DNA of 16,772 nucleotides from Polyrhizophydium stewartii (lineage: Eukaryota > Chytridiomycota > Chytridiomycetes > Rhizophydiales). Positions 8,682 through 16,772 of the stretch are shown here, piece by piece (position 1 is the first letter of the stretch; the number at the start of each line of letters is the position of its first letter). Position numbers and translations under genes: made by a program. The stretch covers positions 1 through 16,772 of the forward strand of contig JADGIZ010000290.1 of NCBI GenBank assembly GCA_027604665.1, read 5' to 3'. A model generated the notes under the pieces. That model saw only the letters and a program-made list of their open reading frames with translations. It had not been told where the DNA came from and made no database searches.

Positions 8682-9976
8682 ATGGCGGCCCGTGGCACAG
8701 ACTCGCCGCTGCGGGGGCCTGTCGTCGCCGGCTTCGGCGCCAGCGCCCCGAGCACGCGCTCGACGACCCCCGTCAACGGCGGCAGCCCGCGCGGCTCCAG
8801 CGTCGCCATAGCCGTCGACGACGACGGCCATCCGCCAAAGGCCGGCAGAGGCGGCGGCCTTGGAAGCGTGCCCGCCGTGGGCTCCATCAACCTCGCCTCG
8901 GCGGCGTCGGCCTCGTCGTCGTCGTACACGCCCATGGTCGTGCCGCCGCCCACGCTCACGTCGCCCACGAATGTGCGCAACGGCTTCTTCATGGCTCTCA
9001 ACATCGTCTCGTCAGTCGGAATCGTCCTCTCCAACAAATGGGTCTTTGACGCCGAGCGCTTCCGCTTCGGCACCCTCCTGACCGTCATCCACTTTGCAAC
9101 GACGTTCGCGGGCCTCGAGGCGTGCGCGCGCTTTGGCCTCTTTGAGCGCAAGCGCATCCCGATTGCCGAAGTCGCTGGGCTCTGCGCCACATTCTCTGCC
9201 TTTGTCGTCCTCACGAACCTCAGCCTGCAGTACAACTCGGTCGGATTCTACCAGATGGCCAAGGTGCTCACGACGCCATTCATTGTTGCCGTCCAAACCG
9301 TCTTCTACAAAATGTCCTTCTCGATCCGCATCAAGGCTGCGCTCGCCGTCACTTGCATTGGCGTCGCCATCTCGAGCGCAAACGACGTCAGCATCAACTT
9401 TGTTGGTACCGTCCTGGCGCTTGCAGGCGTCGCCGCCGCTGGCATGTACCAGATCTGGGTCGGCACGCGCCAAAAGGAGCTCAACGTCGACTCGTTCCAG
9501 CTGCTGTACTACCAAGCGCCGATCTCTGCAGTCATGCTTCTCGTTTGCGTCCCGTTCTTTGACGACATGAGCGCTTTGCGCCAGTGGGACGTCACGGTTT
9601 CTGGCTTGATGAGCATCGCAACAAGTGCCACCCTCGCCTTCTTTGTCAATCTCTCCACGTTCCTTATTATCGGCAAAACCAGCCCCATGTGAGCCCCGCA
9701 ATGGCTGGCTGGTGCCGCGATGCACAACACGCTTACTGAGCTTTAACTGCAAACGTAGCACGTACAACGTCGTCGGCCACTTCAAGCTCTGCATCGTGAT
9801 TGTGCTGGGCTTTGTCATTTTCCCCACACCGATTGTGTGGAAAAATGTGCTCGGGATTCTCATTGCGCTGGCAGGTGTTTTCTGGTATGTTGGTCTTTGT
9901 GGTAGTTGCTCTGGCGCTATGGCCGTGGCTGACGCGCAGGTGCTGCAGGTACTCGTATATCAAGCTTAGTCGCTAG
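8682..9976 (+). CDS. SLC35E3: SLC35E3-like drug/metabolite transporter (TPT/EamA family)
   Basis: Three exons (8682-9688, 9759-9884, 9949-9976) encode 386 aa. The membrane core starts near residue 97 (NGFFMALNIVSSVGIVLSNKW) and follows human SLC35E3 closely: TNLSLQYNSVGFYQMAKVLTTP, YQIWVGTRQKELNVDSFQLL, YYQAPISAVMLLVCVPFF, NLSTFLIIGKTSP then ITYNVVGHFKLCIV, ending WYSYIKLSR. Ten helices are expected, probably in Golgi or ER; the substrate of SLC35E3 proteins is not established, though relatives move nucleotide sugars or triose phosphates. The first 96 residues are a Gly/Ser/Pro-rich low-complexity extension absent from human. Introns are 70 nt and 64 nt, the second with a CTGAC branch and the acceptor restoring the Trp codon. 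The ATG at 8682 is the first in frame; the open frame before it has only TTG/GTG. Confidence 0.92.
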
Positions 9977-10176
9977 TAGTCCGAGCGCGGAGAATCCGTC
10001 AAGGCGCTGGCGCGCAGCAGACGCACAAAGTCAAGTGCCAAAAGAGAGGAAATCCGCGGCTTCATTTGTCGCAGCCACTGATGCTTTGAATCAGTTCAGT
10101 AAAGGAATTGCGCAAACGTGCCTTTATTCCATCTCAGACGGGTTGTTTGATACCCCAGACCCTCACATGGATCGTT
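9977..10176. other. Convergent 3' spacer between SLC35E3 and the seven-TM gene
   Basis: This 200-nt spacer lies between stop codons and is less GC-rich than its surroundings. It holds the AATAAA signal of the minus-strand gene. No AATAAA is visible for SLC35E3. Confidence 0.45.
10123..10128 (-). terminator. AATAAA poly(A) signal for the seven-TM gene
   Basis: The + strand TTTATT reads AATAAA on the minus strand, about 50 nt downstream of the proposed stop at 10177-10179. Position and sequence fit a canonical polyadenylation signal. Confidence 0.55.
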
Positions 10177-12698
10177 TCAATCCGCGGCTGAGGGCTCAGA
10201 TATGCGCTGCAACGGGTTCGGGGCACTGTCCATCAGCAAACCGCATTTGCACGCAGCCCAGTCAGACCGGGCGTCTCACATAAACCAGCCAAAGATCACG
10301 AGCTGCCCTAGCTGCGCTGCGGCAATCGATGGAAACGGATGCGAGTCGAACTTGATGATATCAAGCGACTTGATCTGCGCGGCGCACTCGTCAGTAAACA
10401 CCGCTCCCACCCCCCGAGAAACCAAGTCTCTTGTCGACACACGCACGACAACAGGCAGCAGACCCCAGAACAAGAGATAGTATCGCGCCGATCTAGTCAA
10501 GGCTCAGTGTCAGATATCCGCTTGCTGGGTCTAAATGTGTCCCAAACCAAGGCAGCCTACCGCATAACCCTCAGCTTCCCCTGATACACGGACACAAGGT
10601 CCCATGGGTCCCCAAACTCGATCGTCTTTTTGTTGCCACGAGGCCAAATGGCTTCGAACACGCGACCCAGCGTCAAGCGCACCATCTCGACCGACCACGC
10701 TGCCGCAGAACGCGCTGAGCACAGACCGCAAACCCGAGCGGAGTGTCTGCGCGCGGTCTTGTCGTCCAAGCTGCCTGCACAGTCACTTGCATGATGCGGC
10801 GCGAGTGCGCGGCGTTCAAGCGACTCTGCATCGCGCGCCTGATCGGCGGGCTCGTCGCGCGCGCTGTCGGCTGTTGCGTTTAGCTGATCTCGTGCATTGC
10901 GGGTTGTGCCTCGAGAGTGCCCCGCAGAGTGCCCTGATGCGGAGCTGTTGAGTGCTAATTGAGAGAGATTGCCTGTGTGCGCGATGCTTCTGCGTGTTCC
11001 CGAGGCGAGGGCCGCACTCTCGTGGCTGTCGTTGTCACCAATGCCGACCCTTTGGCCGTCCGCGGAAGAGATGAGTGCGTGAATGTGCGCCTCCAGGGTA
11101 ATGAGAACATGGCGAACATTGCATGCGATGGTAATGTAGATTGCGACAATAATGACGAGTACGCCAAACTGCATGAAACATTAGCCGTCACCGCAACGCA
11201 CAGGAGACGTATAATGGCATATCCAATTTCTCACAATCGATTCGTGCGCACCAAAGCTGTAAAGCGAGTCGATGCACATTGCAGCGCACACAAGAACTGG
11301 TGCGCCGCACGGAATACAGCGGTTTCGGAAGCATTGCATCAGCTGTCCGCGTGCATTTAGCTTGAAAACACGCGACGCACCAACAAGATTGTCTCGCTCC
11401 ACAAATGTGAGGTGCGTGCGCACAATTGAGAGTCCCTTGCTGAGCAGCAGCTGGATCGAGAACGTCAGAAACGATTGCACGACTGAGAGCAACTTCAGCA
11501 CCAAATGCATTGGCCGCTGTGCTTGGCCTGTCGACAACCGAACGACGTCAGTTCGCGGCACGCTGGGCTCTAAATGCTCGCCAGCGCCTTGCCTGTCGCC
11601 TGGAAGAGCACCAGAGCACCGAACCGCACCAGCTCGACAAGCAGCACAGTGACGATAAATATGCTGATAAGCCGCACCATGAATATGCGCTTGAACTGCG
11701 TACGTTTGATTCGAGTAAGAACAAAGGCCCTGAGCACTGGCACAAACAAAAATGTGGTAGCTCACTTGATCGGCATGCCTGATGCATCGTCCGAACCACA
11801 CAATCATCCCAACGAGCCAGGCTGCAACAAAGAACGAGCACGAGAAGACGATCGCAATCTCTTCGGACGAAAGCTCCGACCACGCATCGACGGGATTCGA
11901 CATGCGGACCGTCACCGAGCCATTGATGGGAACGCCGTACGGCTTGCACATGACAAGGAAGACCTGAAAGTAGCCCGCACGCACAGCCAGGCTCGTGTGC
12001 TTCACGGCAAGCTGGTTGGCACTCCGAGTCCCATCATCCTTTTCCAAGACGCTACTAGCGGGATCCCGCCCAAACCCTTGCGAAACGGGCTGTGCAGCAA
12101 CGTCGACGAGCTGGACGGTGTACTCGCAGACCTCCTCCAAAGGCGTGTGGGTGTCGCACGACGGAGCCTGGATGCGCTTGCTCAGCTGTGTGACGGCCGG
12201 CGGCAGCGACAAAGGCGATGCCGCGTTGAAGGAGCAGGAAACGTTGTGCATAAGCGAGCGGCCGAGCCGCCTGTGCGGTTATGCTGCCCAACCAAACCGG
12301 GTCTTTCCGACACTCACCACCAGGTCGCCGTCGCTGCACACCGCGAGCAGCACTTTGGTCGCGCCGGCCGCTCCCGCCAGCTGCGGCTGCCCGTCGCCTG
12401 TGTCGGGCACAAAGTCGGCCCACACAGACACGGCGCCGCTGCGGAGAAAGCCAAAGGGCTTCTGCGTGATCTGGAGGATGGGCGATCCTTGGCTGAGGCG
12501 GAAAGACGGTGCTGTGGTGGTCATGGCCGCTGCATGGCTCGCGAAGCAGCCGAGCGCCGCGAGCGCGACAGCCAGGCAGAGGCGGGTCTGCGGCGTGCGC
12601 CGCCCGCGAGGGAGCGCTGGTGGTGCGCCGCCTCCATGTGCCTGGCGGTCGGCATGCGTCCTCTGCGGCATCCGTTGCGGCATGCGCCGCTGCGTCAT
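10177..12698 (-). CDS. Seven-transmembrane protein with luminal domain, GPR180/TMEM145-like
   Basis: Eight exons were spliced by hand (12698-12318, 12185-11766, 11695-11620, 11527-11381, 11296-11235, 11168-10561, 10492-10280, 10225-10177; 651 aa). Architecture: a signal-like segment (about 38-58, TRLCLAVALAALGCFASHAA), a luminal domain with several Cys (CDTHTPLEEVCEYTV) and an N-glycosylation site (INGS), then seven helices near 237-257, 270-291, 300-322, 340-360, 363-384, 568-586 and 619-638. LLLSKGLSIV in helix 3 resembles LLLAKGWTI of GPR180/TMEM145 proteins; Lung-7TM/TMEM87 relatives are the alternative. Such proteins sit in the secretory pathway and have poorly defined signalling or trafficking roles. 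A loop of about 170 residues between helices 5 and 6 is hydrophilic and unusually long. Least certain are the first acceptor (12186; 12168 also fits), the third intron and the last 54-nt intron, without which the protein stops at 10276. Confidence 0.68.
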
Positions 12699-12713
12699 CC
12701 GGTGAAGCGGAGT
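12699..12713 (-). other. 15-nt spacer between EFCAB11-like stop and seven-TM start
   Basis: The TAA of the EFCAB11-like gene is separated by only 15 nt from the first ATG of the seven-TM gene on the same strand. Later in-frame ATGs at 12683 and 12671 would widen this to 30 or 42 nt. The signal-like segment encoded from about 12587 rules out a much later start. Confidence 0.7.
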
Positions 12714-13472
12714 TTAATGCGCAAACGCAGGCATATCATGGCCCATGGCATGGGCGAGACTGGACATGTCGTCCCCGCCTCCGAGCCCGCGGAGACCCAA
12801 GCTGTTCTCGGTCATGAGCTCGCGGAACAGCCTGTACGTCATCTTGCCGCTGGGGCTCAGGTTGCGGAAGAGGATCGACGCCCGCTCGGGCGGCATGCGA
12901 GGCAGGACCCTCGCAAACATCCGGCGAAAGTCGCCTTCGTCGACATAGCCTCGGCCTGCAGCGCAGCGCAGTCCGGTCAGCCGGCTGCACTCACACGGGC
13001 CGCGCACGTAGCACGCTCACACTGCGCGTCGATGTCGACGAACATCTGCCGGATGGTCTCGTCGATAGGCGCCCGCTCAAGCCGCCTGCGCATCGCCGTC
13101 TCGAACTCGGCGCGTGTGAGCGGCGACGACTCGATGTGGGCGATGCGGCCTGTCCCAAACAAAGCCCCGAGCTCGAACTGGCAGCGGACGACGTCTCATG
13201 GCCTCAGCGTGCGGGTGGCGCGCGCTGCGCTCCAGCCCGCGACGCCTTGCCTCGGTAGGTGCGTATCCGAGCACGCACATGCAGCCCCGAACCACGCCGT
13301 CGCGATCGAGCACGCCAAGGTGGCCGGCATCTGCGTGCTCGAATGCCTGGTCGCCGCCCAGGGACAGCGACGCCAGCAGTCAGCCAGGGTCGAGGCTCTT
13401 GGATGTGCGTGGCAGCCCTGGGACGGTGCAATCAGGTTGCCGTCGCACCCGCCCAAGTGTCTCGGGATCCAT
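12714..13472 (-). CDS. EFCAB11: EFCAB11-like EF-hand protein
   Basis: Four exons (13472-13449, 13346-13251, 13177-13021, 12955-12714) encode 172 aa; human EFCAB11 has 163. The order of segments follows that family: FEHADAGHLGVLDRDG with VLGYAPTE (human FKACDEDHKGYLSRED, LFGYKPSK), SPLTRAEFETAMRRRLE, IRQMFVDIDAQCRGYVDEGDF (human VRHIFTAFDTYYRGFLTLEDF), then RMFARVLPRMPPE and the last hand NLSPSGKMTYRLF. The EF loops lack most acidic ligands, including the position-12 Glu, so calcium binding is doubtful. The function of EFCAB11 is not known. Introns are 102, 73 and 65 nt; the 73-nt one (13178-13250) is GC-AG. The start ATGGATCCC lies just before the first intron; an upstream in-frame ATG exists but adds unrelated sequence. 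Confidence 0.85.
13178..13250 (-). other. GC-AG intron in the EFCAB11-like gene
   Basis: The exon end GAG is followed by GCAAGG, a good match to the GC-donor consensus, and the intron ends TGCCAG. It is 73 nt, phase 0. It joins GYAPTE to FELGALF, in step with human EFCAB11. No GT donor in the right phase lies nearby. Confidence 0.78.
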
Positions 13473-14173
13473 GATCGGCAGGCAAGTCGCATTTCGCGGT
13501 TTTCCCAGCTGTCGTTGTTCGCTTGCCCCGGTGTCGATCTGCGCTCGCACGCCGGCATTACGAGCATGCAGACCCAGCATGACCGTAGGTCCTGCCCGTC
13601 GCGAGCGATTGCGGGCGCCGCCGAGCCTGCTCGCGCTCCCCAACGGCTGCCGGGCGGCCGGCATGCTCGATACCGCATATCCCCGAGGGTGGCGCGGCTG
13701 ACACCCCGCGTGGTACCAAACGGCCCACACAAATGGTGTGTCTCAAAGACGCAAGGACCAAGCGGGACTCTGTCGGTAAGATTCGCATATCTGCACGCCG
13801 GCCGGTGGTGATATCACAACGGCGGCTTCGCTCTTGACAGCGAACGCAGGCCTGCGGAGCATGCAGTGCGGCGATCTGGCTGCAGCGGGCTTATCTGACG
13901 CTCGCACTGCGCTCAGCCATCGCTCCAGCCGGTGCGATAAAAGCGCCGCTACCAGTGCTTTTAATTGGCAATGGTGCGCTATAGTCGCGGGCGATTAACC
14001 GCAACAACACTTTGGCAAGATCGCTGAATTTGCTTGCGCCTGCAAAGGAACACGAAACATGCAACTTAGTAGTGCCGACGGTGGCGCCGCGCGGCCGGAG
14101 CCGCTCCTGAGCATCTCGAAACTCGGCAACGATCTTGACAAAGCCGCAAAGATGATCTTTATTGGTGAGCGCG
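13473..14173. promoter_or_regulatory. Divergent promoter region between EFCAB11-like gene and permease
   Basis: This spacer of about 700 nt is the longest gene-free stretch in the window. Its left half is GC-rich and featureless. Between about 13930 and 14060 the GC content falls, and there is a TATA-like GATAAAAG (13936-13943, +) and an inverted CCAAT (ATTGG, 13964-13968), plausible promoter elements for the permease. An ATG at 14059 opens a 49-codon frame that is not connected convincingly to the permease. A minus-strand frame over 13891-14379 shows no family resemblance. Confidence 0.4.
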
Positions 14174-16535
14174 ATGTCAGAGCTGCCCAGCAAAGAAGCC
14201 GACGATAACGGTCGCCGCCGCCGCAGAAAAGCGTCTTCTGAGCGATCCGTTTGCAACGCTGTGGAACATGTGAGTGGAATCGAAACTATGCTGCTCAAAC
14301 ATCGGCGCAAGTGGGCTTGACTGTCCACCGTGCGCAGATGGGGCGTCATTGTTGGGATCGTGCTCTCGGGCGAGTACACGGGCTACAACTCGATGCTGAA
14401 TCTCGGCCTCGGCACCAACTTTGTGGCGCAGGCGGCCGTGACTCTCATGGTTGCATGCGTCTCGGCGTCGTGCGCCGAGATGGCGAGTGCGTTTCCGTTT
14501 TCGTCGGCAAGCGTCGTGTACTCTTACGCCGCCTGTAAGCGCTCTGGGATCCGAACGCTTGCGTCTGGCGCGTCTCGCCGCTCACCATGAGACGGTCTAA
14601 AGTTGGCGGCGCATCCGCCATGATCCTTGGTTTCGCGTATTGCTTAGAGCTTCTCATGCTTGCTGGCCAAGGCGTGCTGTACATTGGTATCCGCATGTCA
14701 TTGTATCGCAATATGTCGCAAACTAAATACTAACCTGCTTTGCGTGCACCGCAGGATATGCAATGACCGATATTTTCCAAACCCCCGTCGCTGCAGAGCC
14801 TGCCTGGTGGTTCCTCTCTTTGGTCCTTTGTGTCGGCATCAACCTGCGTCCAAGACTCTTTTTTGGTGTCAATGCAGCCCTCACAGCAGTATCGACCGCG
14901 ATACTTTTAATCATTTTTGCAATTCAAGTCAAGTTTGTCGACTTTGGAGCTGCGTTTGATGCTGTTCCGGAGGCTCAAAGTAGGCAGTTTTCGTCCTGGT
15001 TTCTGCCCTTTGGTCTTTCCGGCGTTGCCGAGGCCATCCCGGCGGCAATGTTCCTTTATGTTGGGTTTGAAGGTCTGCTGATTCGGGTTGATTCTACTCA
15101 CGGTGTGGTGTGATGCTGAGCCCTCTTTCAGTGCTTCCAGTCGCCGCCGAAGAGACAATCGACAGCACAAAAACACTGCCACGCGGCATGGCAGTCGGCA
15201 TGATATGCTTGACTACATGCGCTCTCGGCTCGTGCCTGATTTCAGCCGCTGCGCCGCCAGGCATCCAGGCTCTCGCGAGTGCAAGATTCCCCCACGTGCT
15301 GAGCCTTTCTGCGATATTTGCTCTGCCGAAAGACGGCTGGCAGCGGCGCTTGTTGGTGTTGATTGAGATACCCATGCTGCTGGCGGCCACCATGTCCAGC
15401 ATATATGGATACAGCAGGTACATTTACGCCCTAGCGCGCGGCGGGTTCCTCCCAAGCGTCCTGGCCATCACGTCATCGAAGCACCGCGCTCCTCAAAACG
15501 CTCTTGCGACCGGCGCAGTGCTCGTGTTCGCCGTCGCTCTGTTCATTTCGTTCCAGCACGCCAGTGATGCGTTTCTGCAAGCAGCAGCTATATTTGCACT
15601 CATTGCTTGGACGTTGGACATGCTCACGTTTGTGAGTCCACGAATCTGTAGATCGCGTAACATGAGACTGGACAGCTGACGGGTGCGCTTTAGATCCGCC
15701 TACGTTGGCTCATGCCGCACCTCGGGCGGCCCTTCCAAAGCCCGTTTGGGACACCCGGCGCCTTTTTTGTCGTGATCATGACCTCGACCATGATGATGGG
15801 CTTGGTATGGCAGAGCCACGAAGCCCTGATCATCTTTGGGAGCTCGATCGCCATCTTTGCTGTCATCATGGGCGTTTTCGTGGTCTTCATCAAGCGCAAC
15901 ATGGCGTCATCGCCCGACAAAGAGTACGAGCCTTGGCGCTCCCTTGTCACAAAAACACACGCTGACTTGGTGGAATGCGCAGGTTTGTGCGGCAGAAGCT
16001 CGAGCAGCGCCGAGACCGCAGAGATTCGATCATCAGCAGCGAAGATATCTCGATATCGGGCTTTGGCATCCCAATCAGGCCGGCTTCGGGACACAAAGTC
16101 TATGAAGCAACGCAGATGATGATGCCGGCCACCGCACCGCCCATGCAGCTCAAGAGTGGAGGCGTGCGTCTCTCTGCAGACTCTCTTGCTGTCGAACCCA
16201 AGGCAGTCAGCCTTCGCTCTCTTCCCATGCTGGCTAGCTGCGCGCAAAGCTCCAACAACCTCGCCGGGGGTGTTGGTGCGAGCATGGAGTCTCGGCATCC
16301 TCTCCGGCAGCAGATTCTTGCGACGAACGCATATCCGGCGGGCTCGAGGGCAAACTTGCATCTCAGCCCTCACCACAATCCGTCTGGCCCGTTTCCGCCG
16401 AGCCACACGGCGGCCAGCGCGCAGGATCAGCCCGCTGCTGTCCGCGATGGTGCCGGTCTGCAGCCAAGCCCACATGCATCTGCTGTCGGCGATGTGCCCA
16501 AAGCCCCTGCTTCGAACGAGAGATTAGCCAGATAA
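14174..16535 (+). CDS. APC-family permease, ethanolamine/amino-acid transporter-like
   Basis: Plasma-membrane amino-acid/amine permease of the APC superfamily, closest by eye to fungal EutP-like (ethanolamine permease) proteins. Exons after the first are 14338-14534, 14603-14686, 14755-15072, 15132-15631, 15694-15923 and 15983-16535; the first ends at 14269. Introns are 59-68 nt, one with a perfect TACTAAC branch. Motifs: TM1 WGVIVGIVLSGEYTGYNS with the substrate-binding SGEYTG, CAEMASAFPFSSASVVYSYA in TM2, FLYVGFEVLPVAAEET in TM6, TLPRGM, YGYSRYIYALARGGFLP in TM8, and IRLRW plus GRPFQSPFG before the last helices. About 650 aa in all; the last 180 residues form a Ser/Pro-rich cytosolic tail. 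The 5' end is unresolved: the ATG at 14174 starts MSELPSKEADDN but in a frame that must shift near the CGC run (about 14211-14225) to reach EKRLLSDPFATLWN. Confidence 0.85.
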
Positions 16536-16772
16536 ACTCAACCGCCTTGATGTTGATGATCTGCGCCGTCTGTACATCCCCAGATGGGTGGACATCCTCG
16601 GTGCTGGCTGCTTCACGCATCCAGCGCGGGACGGGGCCTGGCTGTCGCCGCCCGCTGGCCACCTCGACAGGAGCAGGCGGCCTTGGGCTCACAGAGAGCG
16701 GACGAAGGCGCTGGCGGCCGGCCGCTTGCGAAGATCTCGCCGCCACCTGCCAGGCAGCGTGCGCCGGCCTGC
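16536..16772. other. Unassigned right edge
   Basis: These 237 nt follow the permease stop and hold no recognisable gene. A minus-strand frame is open from the right edge into the permease tail and includes RWMREAASTEDVHPSGDVQ followed by TAQIINIKAVEF, which reads like protein. It may be the 3' part of a convergent gene entering from the right. A + strand frame is also open throughout. No AATAAA is present for the permease. Confidence 0.3.

Noticed and set aside
11574..13811. 745-codon open frame on the + strand, the longest in the window
   Set aside because: It runs antisense to the EFCAB11-like and seven-TM genes, both supported by homology and consistent splice sites. Its translation is Arg/Ala/His-rich and matches nothing.
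13880..13930. tRNA-like box A (TGGCTGAGCGC) on the minus strand
   Set aside because: No matching box B or cloverleaf pairing follows, so there is no tRNA.
13891..14379. 163-codon minus-strand frame in the permease upstream region
   Set aside because: It overlaps the conserved first exons of the permease, resembles no family, and its ATG lies inside the permease TM1 exon.
1..16772. Novel defence, mobile or biosynthetic system
   Set aside because: All sizeable coding regions belong to known eukaryotic families; no transposase, integrase, terminal repeats, synthase modules or nuclease genes were seen.

Overview
This is ordinary-looking nuclear DNA of a GC-rich, intron-containing eukaryote. Nine protein-coding genes can be supported and no RNA gene, transposon, CRISPR array or bacterial-type operon is visible. 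The genes carry roughly 30 spliceosomal introns, mostly 54-105 nt, with donors such as GTGCGT, GTGAGT or GTATGT and a recurrent CTGAC, CTAAC or TACTAAC branch point 15-40 nt before the AG. The gene set (AIP-type co-chaperone, EFCAB11-like protein, GPR180-like seven-helix protein, PIG3-type reductase, SLC35E3, fungal-style ethanolamine/amino-acid permease) and the compact genes fit an early-diverging, chytrid-like fungus. That placement is inference; another unicellular opisthokont is possible.

Layout, left to right: EMC2 (+, 310-1317) converges on an AIP-like FKBP/TPR co-chaperone (-, 1481-3203), which follows the chaperonin subunit CCT8 (-, 3384-6023, nine exons). CCT8 shares a very short divergent promoter with the tail-anchored-protein insertase GET1/WRB (+, 6074-7065). 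GET1 converges on a PIG3-type quinone oxidoreductase (-, 7159-8239), which diverges from the SLC35E3 transporter (+, 8682-9976). That gene converges on a signal-peptide-bearing seven-transmembrane protein (-, 10177-12698). Its start lies only 15 nt after the stop of an EFCAB11-like EF-hand protein (-, 12714-13472). A roughly 700-nt divergent spacer leads to an APC-family permease (+, about 14174-16535). The last 237 nt are unassigned.

The first four genes (EMC2, AIP-like, CCT8, GET1) all act in protein folding or membrane-protein insertion: EMC and GET insert tail-anchored proteins at the ER, CCT folds cytosolic proteins, and AIP-type proteins are TPR co-chaperones. The rest are metabolic, transport or signalling genes with no evident common pathway. 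No previously undescribed multi-gene system was found. The points most worth a second look are a 16-histidine insert inside the FKBP-like domain of the AIP homologue, two GC-AG introns, near-zero intergenic spacing, and an in-frame 75-nt intron in CCT8. Gene models were spliced by eye against remembered family sequences; all exon sums keep frame, but junctions marked as uncertain need transcript data.
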